Source of the DNA: Cycas panzhihuaensis
Taxonomy: Eukaryota > Cycadophyta
Length of the DNA: 64,000 nt
NCBI GenBank assembly: GCA_023213395.1
Contig: CM041465.1
Coordinates: 106,647,741-106,711,740, forward strand
Direction: 5' to 3'
A program made the translations under genes and the position numbers. Positions 1 through 11,600 of this stretch are shown piece after piece. Under the pieces are notes generated by a model. It worked only from the letters and a program-made list of their open reading frames with translations. It ran no database searches and was not told the DNA's origin. Each line of letters opens with the position of its first letter. Within the stretch, counting starts at the first letter, position 1.

Positions 1-2156
1 CTTACTGGGCAAAAGCATTTCAAACAGCTGCCTATGTGGCCAATTGCAGTCCTACTACAGCAGTCACCAACATGACACCCGAGGAGGCATGGTCTGGCAA
101 AAAGCCTACTGTCAGCCATTTGAGGACTTTTGGGTGCACTGCTTATATGCACATTCCCGATCAGCAAAGGAAGAAATTAGATAAGAAAATGCATCTTTGT
201 AGGTTATGCCATTCACAGCAAAGCCTACAAGTTGTATGATCCTATAGGGAAGAAAATGCATCTCTCAGGAGATGTCATCTTTGCTGAAGAGGATCACCAG
301 GAGGTGCAAACAGCATCCATGCAACCTCCTATTGACAAAGGCAAGAAGATTGTTGAGGCCTTCCTTCCCTCTCAATCCTCTACACCATGTTCATCATCTG
401 CACCATGTGGACCGTCTACCTCAACTGAATTTGCTCCACTTGATCCAAGCACATCTTCTGTTGACCAGCCACTTACACCAGAAGATCTTGAGGTTCAAGT
501 AACTTCAATTCAAAAGTTGCCCAAATGGTACACACAAACAATTCAGGACGGTCACATCATTGAAGGAAAACGTCCATCTAAATATCGACAGCAAACCAAT
601 TATGCACTTATGGTCAAGTGCTTTTAGGCCGATGAGCCTTCCACTTTTGAGGAGGCTTCTAAAAATGAAAATTGGAAGGCTGCCATGGATGAAGAAATCC
701 ATTCTATTGAAAAGAATGGTACTTGGAATTTGGTTGAATTGCCTAAACACAAACAGCAATCATTGCAAATGGGTCTACAAGACCAAATTCCATTCGATGG
801 TTCACTTAAAAGGCGTAAAGCACGCCTTGTCGCAAAAAGGATTTAAACAAAAGAAGGCATAGATTATGAAGAAACTTTTGCACCAGTGGCAAACATGAAT
901 ACCATCAGACTCATTTTGGCCTTAGCTGCTCAATGCAAATGGCCTGTTTATCAGATGGACGTGAAGAGCGCCTTTCTTAATGGCGATCTTCAGGAGGAGG
1001 TGTATTTGGAGCAACCTCCAGATACAAAGTACAAGGCAAGGAGCATCTTGTATATCGCCTAAAAAAGGCGTTATATGGCTTGAAGCAAGCTCCAAGGGCA
1101 TGGTACTCAAAGATCGATGACTACTTCTTGAGACATGGGTTTCATCGATCTACTTGGATCCTAATCAGATATAAAAATGGAAAAACCATGTGATTTTTGT
1201 TGCCTTGTATGTAGATGACTTAGTGATCACTCGTAGTGACACTAAGATGATTCATATTCTCCAAGATGATTTGAAGAGAAGTTTTGAGATGACAGATCTT
1301 GGACTTCTCCATTATTTTTTAAGCTTTGAGATATGGCAATGCCAAAGCTATATCTTCATCTCCCAAGCGAAATATTCTTGGAACATTTTGCGTTAGCCAG
1401 ATGCACGACTGCAAAACTGCGCCTACACCTATGGAGAATGGATCTAAGCTTACTCTCAATGAGGAAGCTGCACCAGCAGATCCCACACTTTACCAGCAGT
1501 TGATTGGGAGTCTCATTTATCTCACCAACACTTGGCCGGATATTTCATTTGCTGTTGGGATTTGCTCACATTACATGTTTCAACCCAATCGACATAATCG
1601 AATGCAAATGCAAACGCATACTTATACATCAAAGGCACATTACAAGATGGCCTTGAGTATGCACATAATAAGAACTTCACCGAAAAGGTTCTCAGATTCG
1701 ATTGGGCAAAGTTGCCAAGATAGCAAGAGATCAACCCTGGATCTTGTTTACCCTTGGTTCAGCAGTTGTTTCGTGGAGTTGCAAGAAGCAACCCAATGTT
1801 ACCTTGTCCTCCACAGAAGCAGAGTACAAAGCTGCAGTTAGCGTAGCTTGTGAGGCTATCTGGCTACGACGGAGTCTTGGGGAACTTGGACTTGAGCAGG
1901 GTCACCCCACCAGGGTACATTGCGACAATCAAAGTGTGCTCAAGTTAGCTAAAAATTCAGTGTTTCATGCACGGACAAAACACATCGAGGTTCACCATCA
2001 CTTCATCAGAGAACATGTTCAGAATGGTGAGATCAACCTCCAAGACTGAGACCTCTGAGGAGCGGGGCAGACATCTTTACCAAACCTCTTGGTAGAGAAA
2101 AGTTTGTAAAATTCAGAGATGGTCTTGGTGTCCGACTTAACATAATAAACAGTAAG
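1..2156 (+). pseudogene. Copia pol remnant (integrase C-terminus, RT, RNase H) of element A
   Basis: Translated fragments match the pol order of copia elements. The end of the integrase core and GKK-type tail (1-230) is followed by a Ser/Pro linker (232-627), then RT with the catalytic YVDD at 1208-1219, then RNase H ending near 2049 with the STEAEYKA motif. The protein jumps between all three frames, with frameshifts near 200, 760-850, 1020 and 1390 and stops such as the one at 625. Its best match in the window is the pol of C (10610-12780). It was once a polyprotein making integrase and reverse transcriptase in the virus-like particle. It cannot be translated as one protein now. Confidence 0.9.
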
Positions 2157-2162
2157 GGGGGG

Positions 2163-2716
2163 TCTTAAACCTCATGTTTAAATGTTAAGTTAATGTACTT
2201 TTATTTTTCATGTAATATATGCACTTTTTACTTTAGGGGTGACTTATCACTTAAGTGATAAAGTACACACCCACATTCTTTCTAGTGACACAACGTTGTC
2301 ACTAAAGGGTCAAATGGACCCTCATGCACTTTTGCTCACATGAGAGCCCAAAAGGACACATGTCCAACATGCAAGGCATGTATCTTGGATGTTTGACACT
2401 TGTCAAACATCCAAGGCCTTAGGTCTCTCATTTCACTCTATATAATGAGACCTCTCCTCATTGTCTCACACAAGAGTTGGAGTCAGATTGTTATGCTATC
2501 AGTTTGCTAATCAAACTGTTCATTCTTGGGAGGTTGGACCAATTCCAACTCCACATATTGGGTATCATTTTCTCTTGCTCCTTCATTCATGTTTTGTCTT
2601 TTTGCTTTCTCTTTACCTTGAATTTATTATACTTGTTTGTATTTCTGCAACTAGAACTAGAGTGATCCTAGTTTCTAGATCTAGGGACTGTTGAGGCCAT
2701 CTAGCCTCTTTTCACA
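2163..2716 (+). repeat. 3' LTR of element A (554 bp)
   Basis: It starts directly after the purine run AAGGGGGGG (2154-2162) and ends in TTTTCACA. The usual TG start is mutated to TC. It aligns along its length with the LTRs of C and E, and is closest to E (shared GTTGAGGCCATCTAGCCTC end). A TATA-like TATATAAT lies at 2439-2446. Confidence 0.9.
2244..2409 (+). promoter_or_regulatory. Array of inverted repeats in U3 of the A/C/E LTR family
   Basis: Within 166 bp upstream of the TATA-like box there are several dyads. TTATCACTTAAGTGATAA (2244-2261) is a perfect 18-bp palindrome. AGTGACACAACGTTGTCACT (2284-2303) has ACAACGTTGT as its perfect core. GGACACATGTCC lies near 2355. ACATGCAAGGCATGT (2367-2381) has 6-bp arms. 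TGTTTGACACTTGTCAAACA (2390-2409) has 9-bp arms. Counterparts lie in C (5670-5835) and E (58951-59116). Their position in U3 suggests enhancer dyads or hairpins, but no factor is identified. Confidence 0.7.
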
Positions 2717-3170
2717 AGCCTAGTCCAACTAGTCAAGGATGAATTCAAGGCAAAGACACCTAACTTTAAAAAGGTACAAAAGCTTCAAGTGGTTCGAGGT
2801 AATCCCAAACTCTTCACAGAAGTTCCTAAGAAATTGCCTCAATATTAGGGATAAGAAAATTCTGCAATACATCATATGGAACAATGTACACAAATTTGAA
2901 AGAATAATAAATGGCAAGAGGATTCTTGGGTGTATCTCATTCCCTTATCCCTAACCAGACAAGCTTTCATTTAGCATAATGCACACTATAGTCAATTACA
3001 AAATTGAACAGTGATAAATTGAACATTTTTTATAAGATTTAGAATAAAAACAATGAACTTCCAAAATTTTGTAATGGAGATGATCCCAAGAAACATATTC
3101 TGGAATGTAGAAAAATTTAAGAGGAAAAAGATATCATGCCACTGAAAGAGGTTAATGTATCAAGGTCATT
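2717..3170. other. Unassigned stretch between elements A and B
   Basis: AT-rich sequence with short ORFs on both strands that show no recognised domain. It may contain part of the B LTR or the site into which A inserted. No tRNA, exon or repeat boundary could be supported. Confidence 0.4.
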
Positions 3171-3453
3171 TGTGTAGATTAATTACGTGACCTTAAGATA
3201 TATTATTAGCATTAGTCTCTTAGTGAAATGCACTTTATGTGCATTTAGATATAATTTTGGGTTCATGTCATTAGGCGGGAAAATTCTAACCCTAATGCTC
3301 ACTCTCAATAATAAAAGACGAAATCTCAAGGAGAGAGTCATTATTCACTTTCACCTCCAAGCTTGCTCTCATATATTGTTTCATCTCTTTTTCATTCTCC
3401 ATTGCCATTGTGTGCATGTGAGTGATTTATTCCCTAGATCCATCATTCCCTCA
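3171..3453 (+). repeat. Probable 5' LTR of element B (start uncertain)
   Basis: The end is fixed by CTCA at 3450-3453, two bases before a canonical primer-binding site. The start at TGTAGATT is only the best TG candidate. There is no second LTR copy in the window to compare. Confidence 0.4.
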
Positions 3454-3455
3454 TG

Positions 3456-3467
3456 TGGTATCAGAGC
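3456..3467 (+). promoter_or_regulatory. Primer-binding site of element B
   Basis: TGGTATCAGAGC is the complement of the 3' end of plant initiator methionine tRNA, the usual primer of copia reverse transcription. Confidence 0.9.
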
Positions 3468-5405
3468 TAGAAAGAGATCTATTCACTCCATTCCACTTGC
3501 ATGGAATCATTTTGCCTCTTCTTCACCTTTAATATGAAGTATTGAAAGTGCATTCATCATTTTTTAACATTTTGAGAGCTTAAAATTATAGTACTTTGTA
3601 TGTTGCTGCTTTCTCTATCTGTGTAGAATTTTAGAGGTGGAAAATACAAGTTTTTGAAGCCGTTTGGTTGTCGAAACATTCTCGGAAGCATTAAAAGCCT
3701 ACAATTTTATAAAAAAATTGATCATCTCAGATTTTGATGAAATTTGGTGTGCAGGGCGCCTTGACTAGAAGATCACTTTTGTCTTCTGGAGTAGCTTCAG
3801 ATTCAGCCTGCAACAACGAGTTTTGTCTAAAACAAAAGGGTAAAATTTGCAAATAAGTGACTTAAGGCACTTTTCCCAATGAAATCTTTTAATTATAAGT
3901 TAAAAATCTGAAAGTTTTTTTGAGAGATCTAGTAGACTTATGTCTTAGGATCATTTTAAGACAAATCTCATCAAATTTCATCCATTGGTTAGTGACATCT
4001 ATGCAATTTTCTCACAGACGATGAATTTGTCTACTCAACCCTACAAAAGACATTGCGAAGGTATTTCGGACAATTTTTTAGTTGATTTTAGAGATGGTGC
4101 AGAAAGAAAAATTGATGTACATGTCAAGACGCAACTTTTGACATATTGAAGTTCAAATTCTGAGACAGTGGATCTGACAAGATTCTGCTTTTGTGCTTTT
4201 TTCGAGCAAAAAATTTTTTATGCCTTTTCAAAAATCTAGCTTCATTGCTCTATCAGAAACGGAATTCTGAACACTTTTTTCTTCTGCCACAAATTCAGAT
4301 TTCATCCTTTAGGCCTTCATATTTGTAGTTTTTAGAAAATTATGCATATTTATCATTATTTGTAAATTTTGTGAAAAAATCACAAAATACGGCAAAACAA
4401 CATGCATCTAGATTTAGAAAAATTAGTATTTTAGCAGCAAATTGATTCGTTTTTTAGCCCATTGTGGCTTTTGTATTAAAATTTTCAAAAACATATTTGG
4501 AAACATTGTACTAAAGCAAGGGAAACCTTGGATTGGAAGCAACATCCGGTTCCCCTGCTAAATCTAACATGTTTTTTCTATTTGCACACATAGCATAAAG
4601 CATCACAAAAGCAGCAACAACAACAAAACAAGCACGAAAAGCAAGCAAACACATTTGACAACTTTCCATTTCAATTTTCAGTTACTCAGAAACAACATAC
4701 ATTATTCCTAAAAGAAATCTCATCCATACGATCTATACTGCCAGTTCTTAACTTGTGTACACACTCGCCTTGGTTGAAATAGACCACGGTTGGCCGAAGT
4801 CCAAGCCCTAAGGGAGGTGTGAGTTTCATACTGGGTCTGATCTTAACCGGAATAGTGGTTGAGGGACAAGTTAGCCATACCTACGGCCTCCAATTAGGAA
4901 TAATCCTGATAACCACCCAAGAAAACTGAAAACCTTAATGCAAGATTAAAATTAACCCGGTCCAATATCCGTCATAGCCATGGGATACGTACGTACCGTT
5001 TGACTCTTCGAAGGACGTATATATCTGCTCACTGGTGAACTAAGTAAGGACTGGGAATACCTGGGCTTCATTGTGACTTGGATTTCATCACCAAGTGCAA
5101 GTGCAGGTATCGCGGGTGAAGGCCCTAATCGTATACTAGAAGCCTTAAGCATTGAAACCTCACCTACATTTGGACATAAGTTAAAGGTTAGTGGCATGAC
5201 ACATCACCACTCTTTGCCAGCTCTACATTAGGCCTCATTCTTGCATCATTACTTATACTCATTTTTCATAGTTGTTGAAAATACTTAATCATTACTTGCT
5301 TCTCATCGTAGCATTCATTTCTACATCCCTGTTGCATCAGGTGTATTAGCCACACGTGTCAAGGGCACATACTTCTATCATCTCTTCTATTTCTTCATCA
5401 TCACC
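3468..5405 (+). other. 5' leader of element B
   Basis: About 1.9 kb of AT-rich sequence between primer-binding site and gag with no coding domain. It is long for a copia leader, but long leaders recur in C, E and F here. The stretch 4760-4880 is locally more GC-rich and holds several CCAAG/CTTGG-type short inverted repeats. No function can be assigned. Confidence 0.6.
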
Positions 5406-5588
5406 ATGTCATCTCAATTCAAGCAGAATGTCAATTGCATATTGAAAGGCAAAGAAAATTGGGATTTGTGGTACACTGGAGTTAAAAATGCTACAAAGTA
5501 TGAAGGCCTTTGGAGAGCCCACTTGTAGCCTACACCCATCATACCTACAACAACTACAACACCTGCTTTCGGTGGATCTACCCCAACA
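5406..5588 (+). pseudogene. Gag N-terminus of element B (before the C insertion)
   Basis: The ATG at 5406 opens a reading frame with the copia gag N-terminal pattern: a short lead, then KGKENWDLWYTGVKNATKYEGLW, which resembles the N-x-W-x-x-W core of the gag pre-domain. A TAG at 5526-5528 breaks it, then a Thr/Pro-rich stretch runs to 5588, where element C begins. The rest of this gag is at 13343-14019. Gag would form the capsid of the particle. Confidence 0.7.
5584..5588 (+). repeat. Left target-site duplication of element C
   Basis: CAACA directly before the TG of the 5' LTR. The right counterpart is TAACA at 13343-13347, with four of five bases equal. Confidence 0.6.
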
Positions 5589-6139
5589 TGTTAAACCTTA
5601 TGTTTACATGTTAAGACTATGTACTTTATTTTTCATGTAATATTTGTACTTTTGTACTTTAGGGGTGACTTATCACTTAAGTGATAAAGTGCACACCCAC
5701 ATTCTTTTCTAGTGACACAACATTGTCACTAAAGGGTCAAATGGACCCCCATGCACTTTTGCTCACATGAGAGCCCTAAAAGGACACGTCCTACATGCAA
5801 GGCATGTACCTTAGATGTTTGACACTTGTCAAACATCCAATGCCTTAGGTCTTTCCTTTCACTCTATATAATGAGACCTCTCCTCATTGTTCTCATATAG
5901 AGTTGGAGTTGTATTGTTATGCTGCCAGTTTGCTAATCAAACTGTTATTCATTTGGAGGTTGGACCAATTCCAACCCCTCATCTTTGGTATCATTTTCTT
6001 GCTCCTCGTTTTCATACTTTGTCTTGCTTATGTTTCATCTTGGAGTTTCATACTTGTTTAGCATTTGTTGCTTTCTAGAACTAAAGTGAACCTAGCTTCT
6101 AGATCTTGGGATTGTAAGGCTATTAGGCCATTTTTCACA
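5589..6139 (+). repeat. 5' LTR of element C (551 bp)
   Basis: TGTTAAAC start and TTTTCACA end. It is the same sequence family as 12790-13342, 2163-2716 and 58871-59423. U3 dyads lie at 5670-5687, 5711-5730, 5793-5807 and 5816-5835. Confidence 0.95.
5865..5872 (+). promoter_or_regulatory. TATA-like box in 5' LTR of C
   Basis: TATATAAT lies inside CACTCTATATAATGAGACC, a segment conserved in the LTRs of A (2439-2446), C 3' (13068-13075) and E (59146-59153). It probably sets the start of the genomic RNA a few tens of bases downstream. Confidence 0.7.
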
Positions 6140-6141
6140 TT

Positions 6142-6153
6142 TGTTATCAGAGC
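6142..6153 (+). promoter_or_regulatory. Primer-binding site of element C
   Basis: TGTTATCAGAGC, one mismatch to the initiator-Met tRNA complement, two bases after the LTR end. Confidence 0.88.
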
Positions 6154-8604
6154 TAGAGGAGACTAGTTCCCTCTGTTCTGATTTTTCAGCTTAAGAAGAT
6201 TCAAAGAAGGGTTACAAACCCTTGGTGACGACCTTCGCCCTCCGAAGGTGATCCAAGGTTTGCTAAGACCCATTTTCTGCAGATTCAAAATGCTAGAGTA
6301 TTTTTTTTTAAAGGCTGGAGCACTCTATACTCAAAGTTGAAATTTTTTTCAGATCACCTACAAGGGTTTTAAGCTAATTTACTCACGTTTTCTCATGTTT
6401 TTCACTAAAAATTGGATTTTTCAGTTGGTTCTTCGTGCAGATCAAGGTGTTGGGGTATTATGATAATTTTTAATCTCACTGACTGAGATTATTTCAAGTT
6501 TCAGACTTCTTGCAGGCTATGTATCAAATTTTGGGCATTTTCAGCCCTCAAACCCCACTAAAAAACTCCAAATCTCTAGTGCTGATTTTATTTAGCTTGT
6601 TCTTGGCTATAAATCAACTCTCAAGCTGATATTTGTGATCTGCAACTGTTATCTAATATTTCTGAGCAGAGTTGAGTCATTTTATCACTGTTCTCAATGA
6701 TTTCTACATCAAAAATAGATATTTTTCACTCATTTTCTCCAATTTAGGATGGCTGTCCACATTCTGACCCTGCATGAAGCTATATCAGACTTAAAAGAAG
6801 AGATACAGTGAGTACTTTGTGGGTTTAAAACCCTGAATAGCCGTACGGCTCTCATTTTGCACTCCATAGCTGTACGGCCTCCTCATCGCATCTTTGCTTA
6901 CTGCACTTCGTACCGTCAATGAAAGAGGCTCAAATCTGAGCCGAACCATTGTCTGGGTTAGGCGCCCGTACTCCTGAAGTCTCGGATCGATCCGAGCTTC
7001 CTACGAGGAGATCTCTCCGCCTGGGTATCCACTTGGGCGCATCGAGCAGACGGCCAACTTCCAACTTCAAATTTTTAAAAATCAGAATATTCACATTATA
7101 TTCTCTTTTATATAATCTTTTTTGTCTAAAGTTTACATTAAGTGCTCTTTTAAATCACTTAAAATACTAAAAACTCACTTTTTAAAGCCAAAATTTAAAT
7201 ATTACTAAGTGTTTTTTTTAGTCTTTTAACTTTTTTAACTTCACTTCAGTGAATAAAAGACTAAATAAAGGTTTTTTAAGTGATTTTCTACAACAAAAGT
7301 GATACTTTCTCTTTATTAAGTCATTATTCCTAGTCAAGGCACCTTGCATGGTGACCTTTGGTTTAAATTTTCTTAAGGGAAAAATCATCTTTTTTTGTAC
7401 TTTTGGAGCTAAAAATCTTCTTAGTACTTAGTGATCTCATTAAAACACTGATACTAAGTCAATCTCACTTCTTTGAAGATTAAAAATACTCATTTTTAAG
7501 CATTTTCAAAGGCTCCCTGCGTGGTGTCCTTATTGCTTAAAGTTGCAAAAAAAATTGAATTTCAGCCTTTGTTTTTTAAAGCATTTCAAGCTTTATTTTA
7601 TACTTGTTTCATGATTATAAGTGTTAAAAAGTCTTGTTGAAGATGATTTTAAATGTTGATACCTTGTCAAAAGTGATATTTATCACTGTTTCAACACTCT
7701 TTTTAAAGCACCTTGCATGGTGACCTAGTGCCCTTAGTCTCAAAAAGGGGCTTAAAAACACTTCTATTTAATAAAATCACTTCATTTTTTTATCGTTGGG
7801 ACAAATTTAAAGTCCCAACACTTGGTGTTTGGTGTCCTTATTTGGCAAGTGGTCTTCTTCTCTTCACTTTTGAGCATTAAAAGGAACCCACTTGTACTTT
7901 CATCACAAGGTTTTGCTTTGCTTCTTTGAGTACTTAGCATCTTTTCAAAGTACTTTTCCTTGCAAAACTCATTGTACTCAAGCATCTCTTTTTACTTAGA
8001 TTTGTATAGCACTCTCACTTCATCAAGTGCTCATTGTAAACAACACTTTAAGTTTTCATTTGATGTACTAGCTTGCTTCTTTTTTAAGCCTCTTTCATTG
8101 TAAGCTTAATCAAGCACTTTCATAACTACATCATCCAAGTAAAAATAAATCTTAAGTTCACTTTAACCATCTAAAAAGTGACTTAAAATCTTGTTGGAGA
8201 GACCTGAAAAAGGTTCAAACCTTGCCTCTGAAATAACCTTAAACTTGGTGCATTCCCTAGGGGACCAACCGACCGTATGGTCAGTGCACGACAATTAAGG
8301 TTGCTTGAGGGAAAGGAGGTTCGAAAAGGGTGTTATTAGAAATGAATCCGTGGAAAGCATGGTACGTCCATGCAGATCAACTCTACCTGCCTTGTCCTAG
8401 ATTTAACTTGGCCAACTGTTGGATCTCCTCTATAGATCAGGGTTGGACCAACTCCATAGCCTAGTCCTCCACCCCTCATCATTCCATTCAGTTGTTGGAT
8501 CTTCTAGTAAGATCGAAGGCTGGTTTCGTTAGAAGGTGGAACTTAAGCGACGAAAGCTTCGAGTTTCCAAGTTATCTGCTAGCTTCAAGCCTTACAACTG
8601 AAAC
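6154..8604 (+). other. 5' leader of element C with conserved hairpins
   Basis: A 2.45 kb non-coding leader. At 6231-6249 there is a 7-bp perfect hairpin (ACCTTCG/CGAAGGT). Near 6840-7060 there is a GC-rich island in otherwise AT-rich DNA. At 8357-8373 there is a second perfect hairpin (GCATGG/CCATGC). All three have counterparts in the leader of E. ORFs in this interval have no domain match and are treated as chance. Confidence 0.7.
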
Positions 8605-11600
8605 ATGGCTGCAATTAACATGCTTAATGCATGCACCATTAGATTAACAGGACAAGATAACTATCAAGAATGGAAGAGGATCACTCAGAATCTTTTGATA
8701 ATGAATGAATTTTGGGGTTATGTTTCTGGAAGGATACCACAACTTGTACCTATTATCAATGGTGATGTAACTGTTTAACCTGATGATGCTTTTGTTGCTG
8801 CTTGGAAAGCCAAAGATGAAATCGCTTTGGCATTCCTTCATATGATTGTTGTTGTTCATGTAGATCAAAATATTGTATGTGCAAAAACTTCTAAGGAAGC
8901 ATGGGACATTTTGTCCTCTTTGTATGAAAGGCGAGATGAAGATCGCATTTTGATGGTAAAAGCCAAGTTGTATTCTGTAAAATTTGTCAACCCTATGTCG
9001 GCTTTCCTTTCCTCCATCAAGGAGGTATATAATGAATTGAATACACTAAGTAGTCCTGCCACTAGAGATGAACTTATAACATCTATCACCAAAGCATTGC
9101 CAAAGGACTACAATGGCTTTATATCTTCTACTACACGAGATGGTTCACTCAAAAGAATGTCATTTAATGAACTCGAAAGCTTGTTGCTTTAAGAGGAACA
9201 AATTTACACCAAGGATAATAAGGACGAACCATCAACATCAGGTGCATTCACGGCCAAATCAAAGGCCAAGCAGAACCCCAAACCTGCACTCTCAAAGCAG
9301 TTTGGGAACATGAACATTGATTCTTCAAAGAGCAATGTTGTTTGTCATTATTGTGGCAAAGTTGGCCACATAGCACCTAATTGTAGGAAGAAGCAAGCAG
9401 ATCTCTGACGGCAGGTGACCACGTCAACAAAATCAAAAGGCAATGTACCACGGCAGAATTCCAACAAAGATTCCGGAACAAAAGCGGAAGAACCCCTCGA
9501 CCAAATCGAGGTGCCTATCGAGGAGGTCAAAAAGGAAGGGGGTTTAGGCGAGAATCAACGCCACTTCAATCAGTTTGCAGATGAGGACAAACTATTTTGT
9601 GCTTATCAATCATCCAAGGTTGATGAAACTTGGATTATTGACTCTAGAGCTACTCAACACACGACTGGGAGTAAAGAACTCCTTTGCGACATCAAGGAAG
9701 GATAAGGTCAATCAGTGACCTTTGACAACAATCAATCTGTCAAGATTTATGGCATAGGCACAATAACTCCATTTCATTCTTCTTCTAATTCTTCCTCTTC
9801 ATTTCCCAATGGCAATGCCTACTTTATACCTTCTATGGACAAAAGCTTGCTATCTGCTAGCAAATTGAACAAGCAACAGATGAGCATTTTATTCAAAAAT
9901 GGGAAATGTGTAATAAGTGACAAAGATGACCAAATAGTAGCTGTTGGATATGAGGATCATGGCCTCTATAAACTGGATGCTAATAACATAACACTTGATC
10001 CTGCTTACTCTGGTTCTATTATCACTCAACACTTGTCCAAGATGCAACTTTGGCATCAACATCTAGGCCATTTGAGCTTAGACAATCTCAGGTAGATGAT
10101 GAACAAAAACACGATACATGGGCTTCCAAAGATATATTGCATAAAATGTCTTTGTGAAGCATGCATAATAGGGACACAACATCGCTTGCCTTTCCCTAAA
10201 GGCAAAGCTTGGCGTGCATCACATCCTTTGCAGCTGGTACACTCAGATTTATGTGGACCTATGTCCACCGCATCCTTTGGAGGAGCTTTGTACTACATCT
10301 CCTTCATTGATGACTTTTCTCATAAAGTCTGGGTCTACTTCATCAAGCACAAGTCTGAAGCATTTTCAAAGTTCAAAGAATTCAAGCTTGAAGTGGAGAA
10401 CGATTCTGGCCAATCTATCAAAACACTAAGGACAGACAATGGAAGTGAATTTACTTCAAATGAATTCACCCAATTTTGCAAGGATAATGGCATTCGGAGA
10501 CAGCTCACTATTCCTCACACTCTTCAACAAAATGGACTCTCCGAAAGAATGAACAGAACTTTGGCTAATAAAGCCAAAGCAATGATGCATGCAAAACGAC
10601 TCACTCGAGCTTACTGGGCAGAGGCATTCCACACAGCTGCCTATGTAGCAAATCGAAATCCAACTACAGCAGTCACCGACATCACACCTGAGGAGGCATG
10701 GTCTGGCAAAAAATCAACTGTCAACCATTTGAGGACTTTTGGGTGCATTGCTTATATGCACATCCCCAACTAGCAAAGAACAAAATTAGACAAGCATAGT
10801 CTAAAATGCATCTTTGTAGGTTATGCCATTCATAGCAAAGCCTACAAGTTGTATGATCCCATTGGGAAGAAAATGCATCTCTCAAGAGATGTAATCTTTG
10901 CTGAAGACAATCATAAGGAGTTGCAAACAACATCCATGCAACCCCCCATAGACAAAGGCAAAAAGATTGTTGAGGCTTTCCTTCCCTCTCAATCTTCTAC
11001 TCCATGTGCATCATACACTCTTTGGACCGTCCACATCATCTGATTTAGCTCCACTTGGTCCTAGCACATCTTCTGTTGATCAACCACTTAGACCAGAAGA
11101 TCTTGAGGTTCAAGTCACATGAATTCAAAAGTTACCAAAATGGTATACTCAAACAGTACAGGACGGCCACATCATTGAAGGAAAACGTCCATCAAAATAC
11201 AGGCAACAAATCAATTTCGCACTTATGGCTGAAGTGCTATGTGTTGATGAGCCTTCCACCTTTGAGGAGGCTTCTAAAAATGAAAATTGGAAGGCTGCCA
11301 TGGATGAAGAAATCCATTCTATTAAAAAGAATGGTACTTGGGATTTGGTCGAATTGCCTAAACACAAACAGGCAATCAGTTGCAAATGGGTCTACAAGAC
11401 CAAATTCCATTCTGATGGAACACTGAAGCGCCAGAAGGCCCGCCTTGTGGCAAAAGGATTCAAACAAAATGAAGGCATAGACTACAAGGAAAACTTTGCA
11501 CCAGTGGCTAATATGAACACCATCAGACTCATCTTGGCCTTAGCAGCTCAATGCAAATGGCCAGTATTTCAGATGGACGTGAAGAGCGCCTTTCTTAATG

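Larger units (their letters stand above)
1..2716 (+). mobile_element. Element A: Ty1/copia LTR retrotransposon, 3' half
   Basis: The 3' half of a copia element enters the window inside integrase and runs through reverse transcriptase, RNase H, a polypurine tract (2154-2162) and a 3' LTR (2163-2716). Its protein and LTR sequence are close to elements C and E. Coding is broken by many frameshifts and stops, so the copy is dead. The 5' half lies left of the window. The base composition and frame order match C from about position 10610 of C onward. No target-site duplication can be tested because the 5' end is missing. Confidence 0.93.

Noticed and set aside
2461-2694. ORFs in the LTRs of A, C and E (also at 5887, 13090 and 59168)
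   Set aside because: They appear in each LTR copy because the LTRs are alike. They lie in R/U5 and show no coding constraint or domain.
3456-3467. TGGTATCAGAGC motifs as tRNA gene ends
   Set aside because: These are primer-binding sites next to LTRs. No cloverleaf or A/B boxes accompany them.
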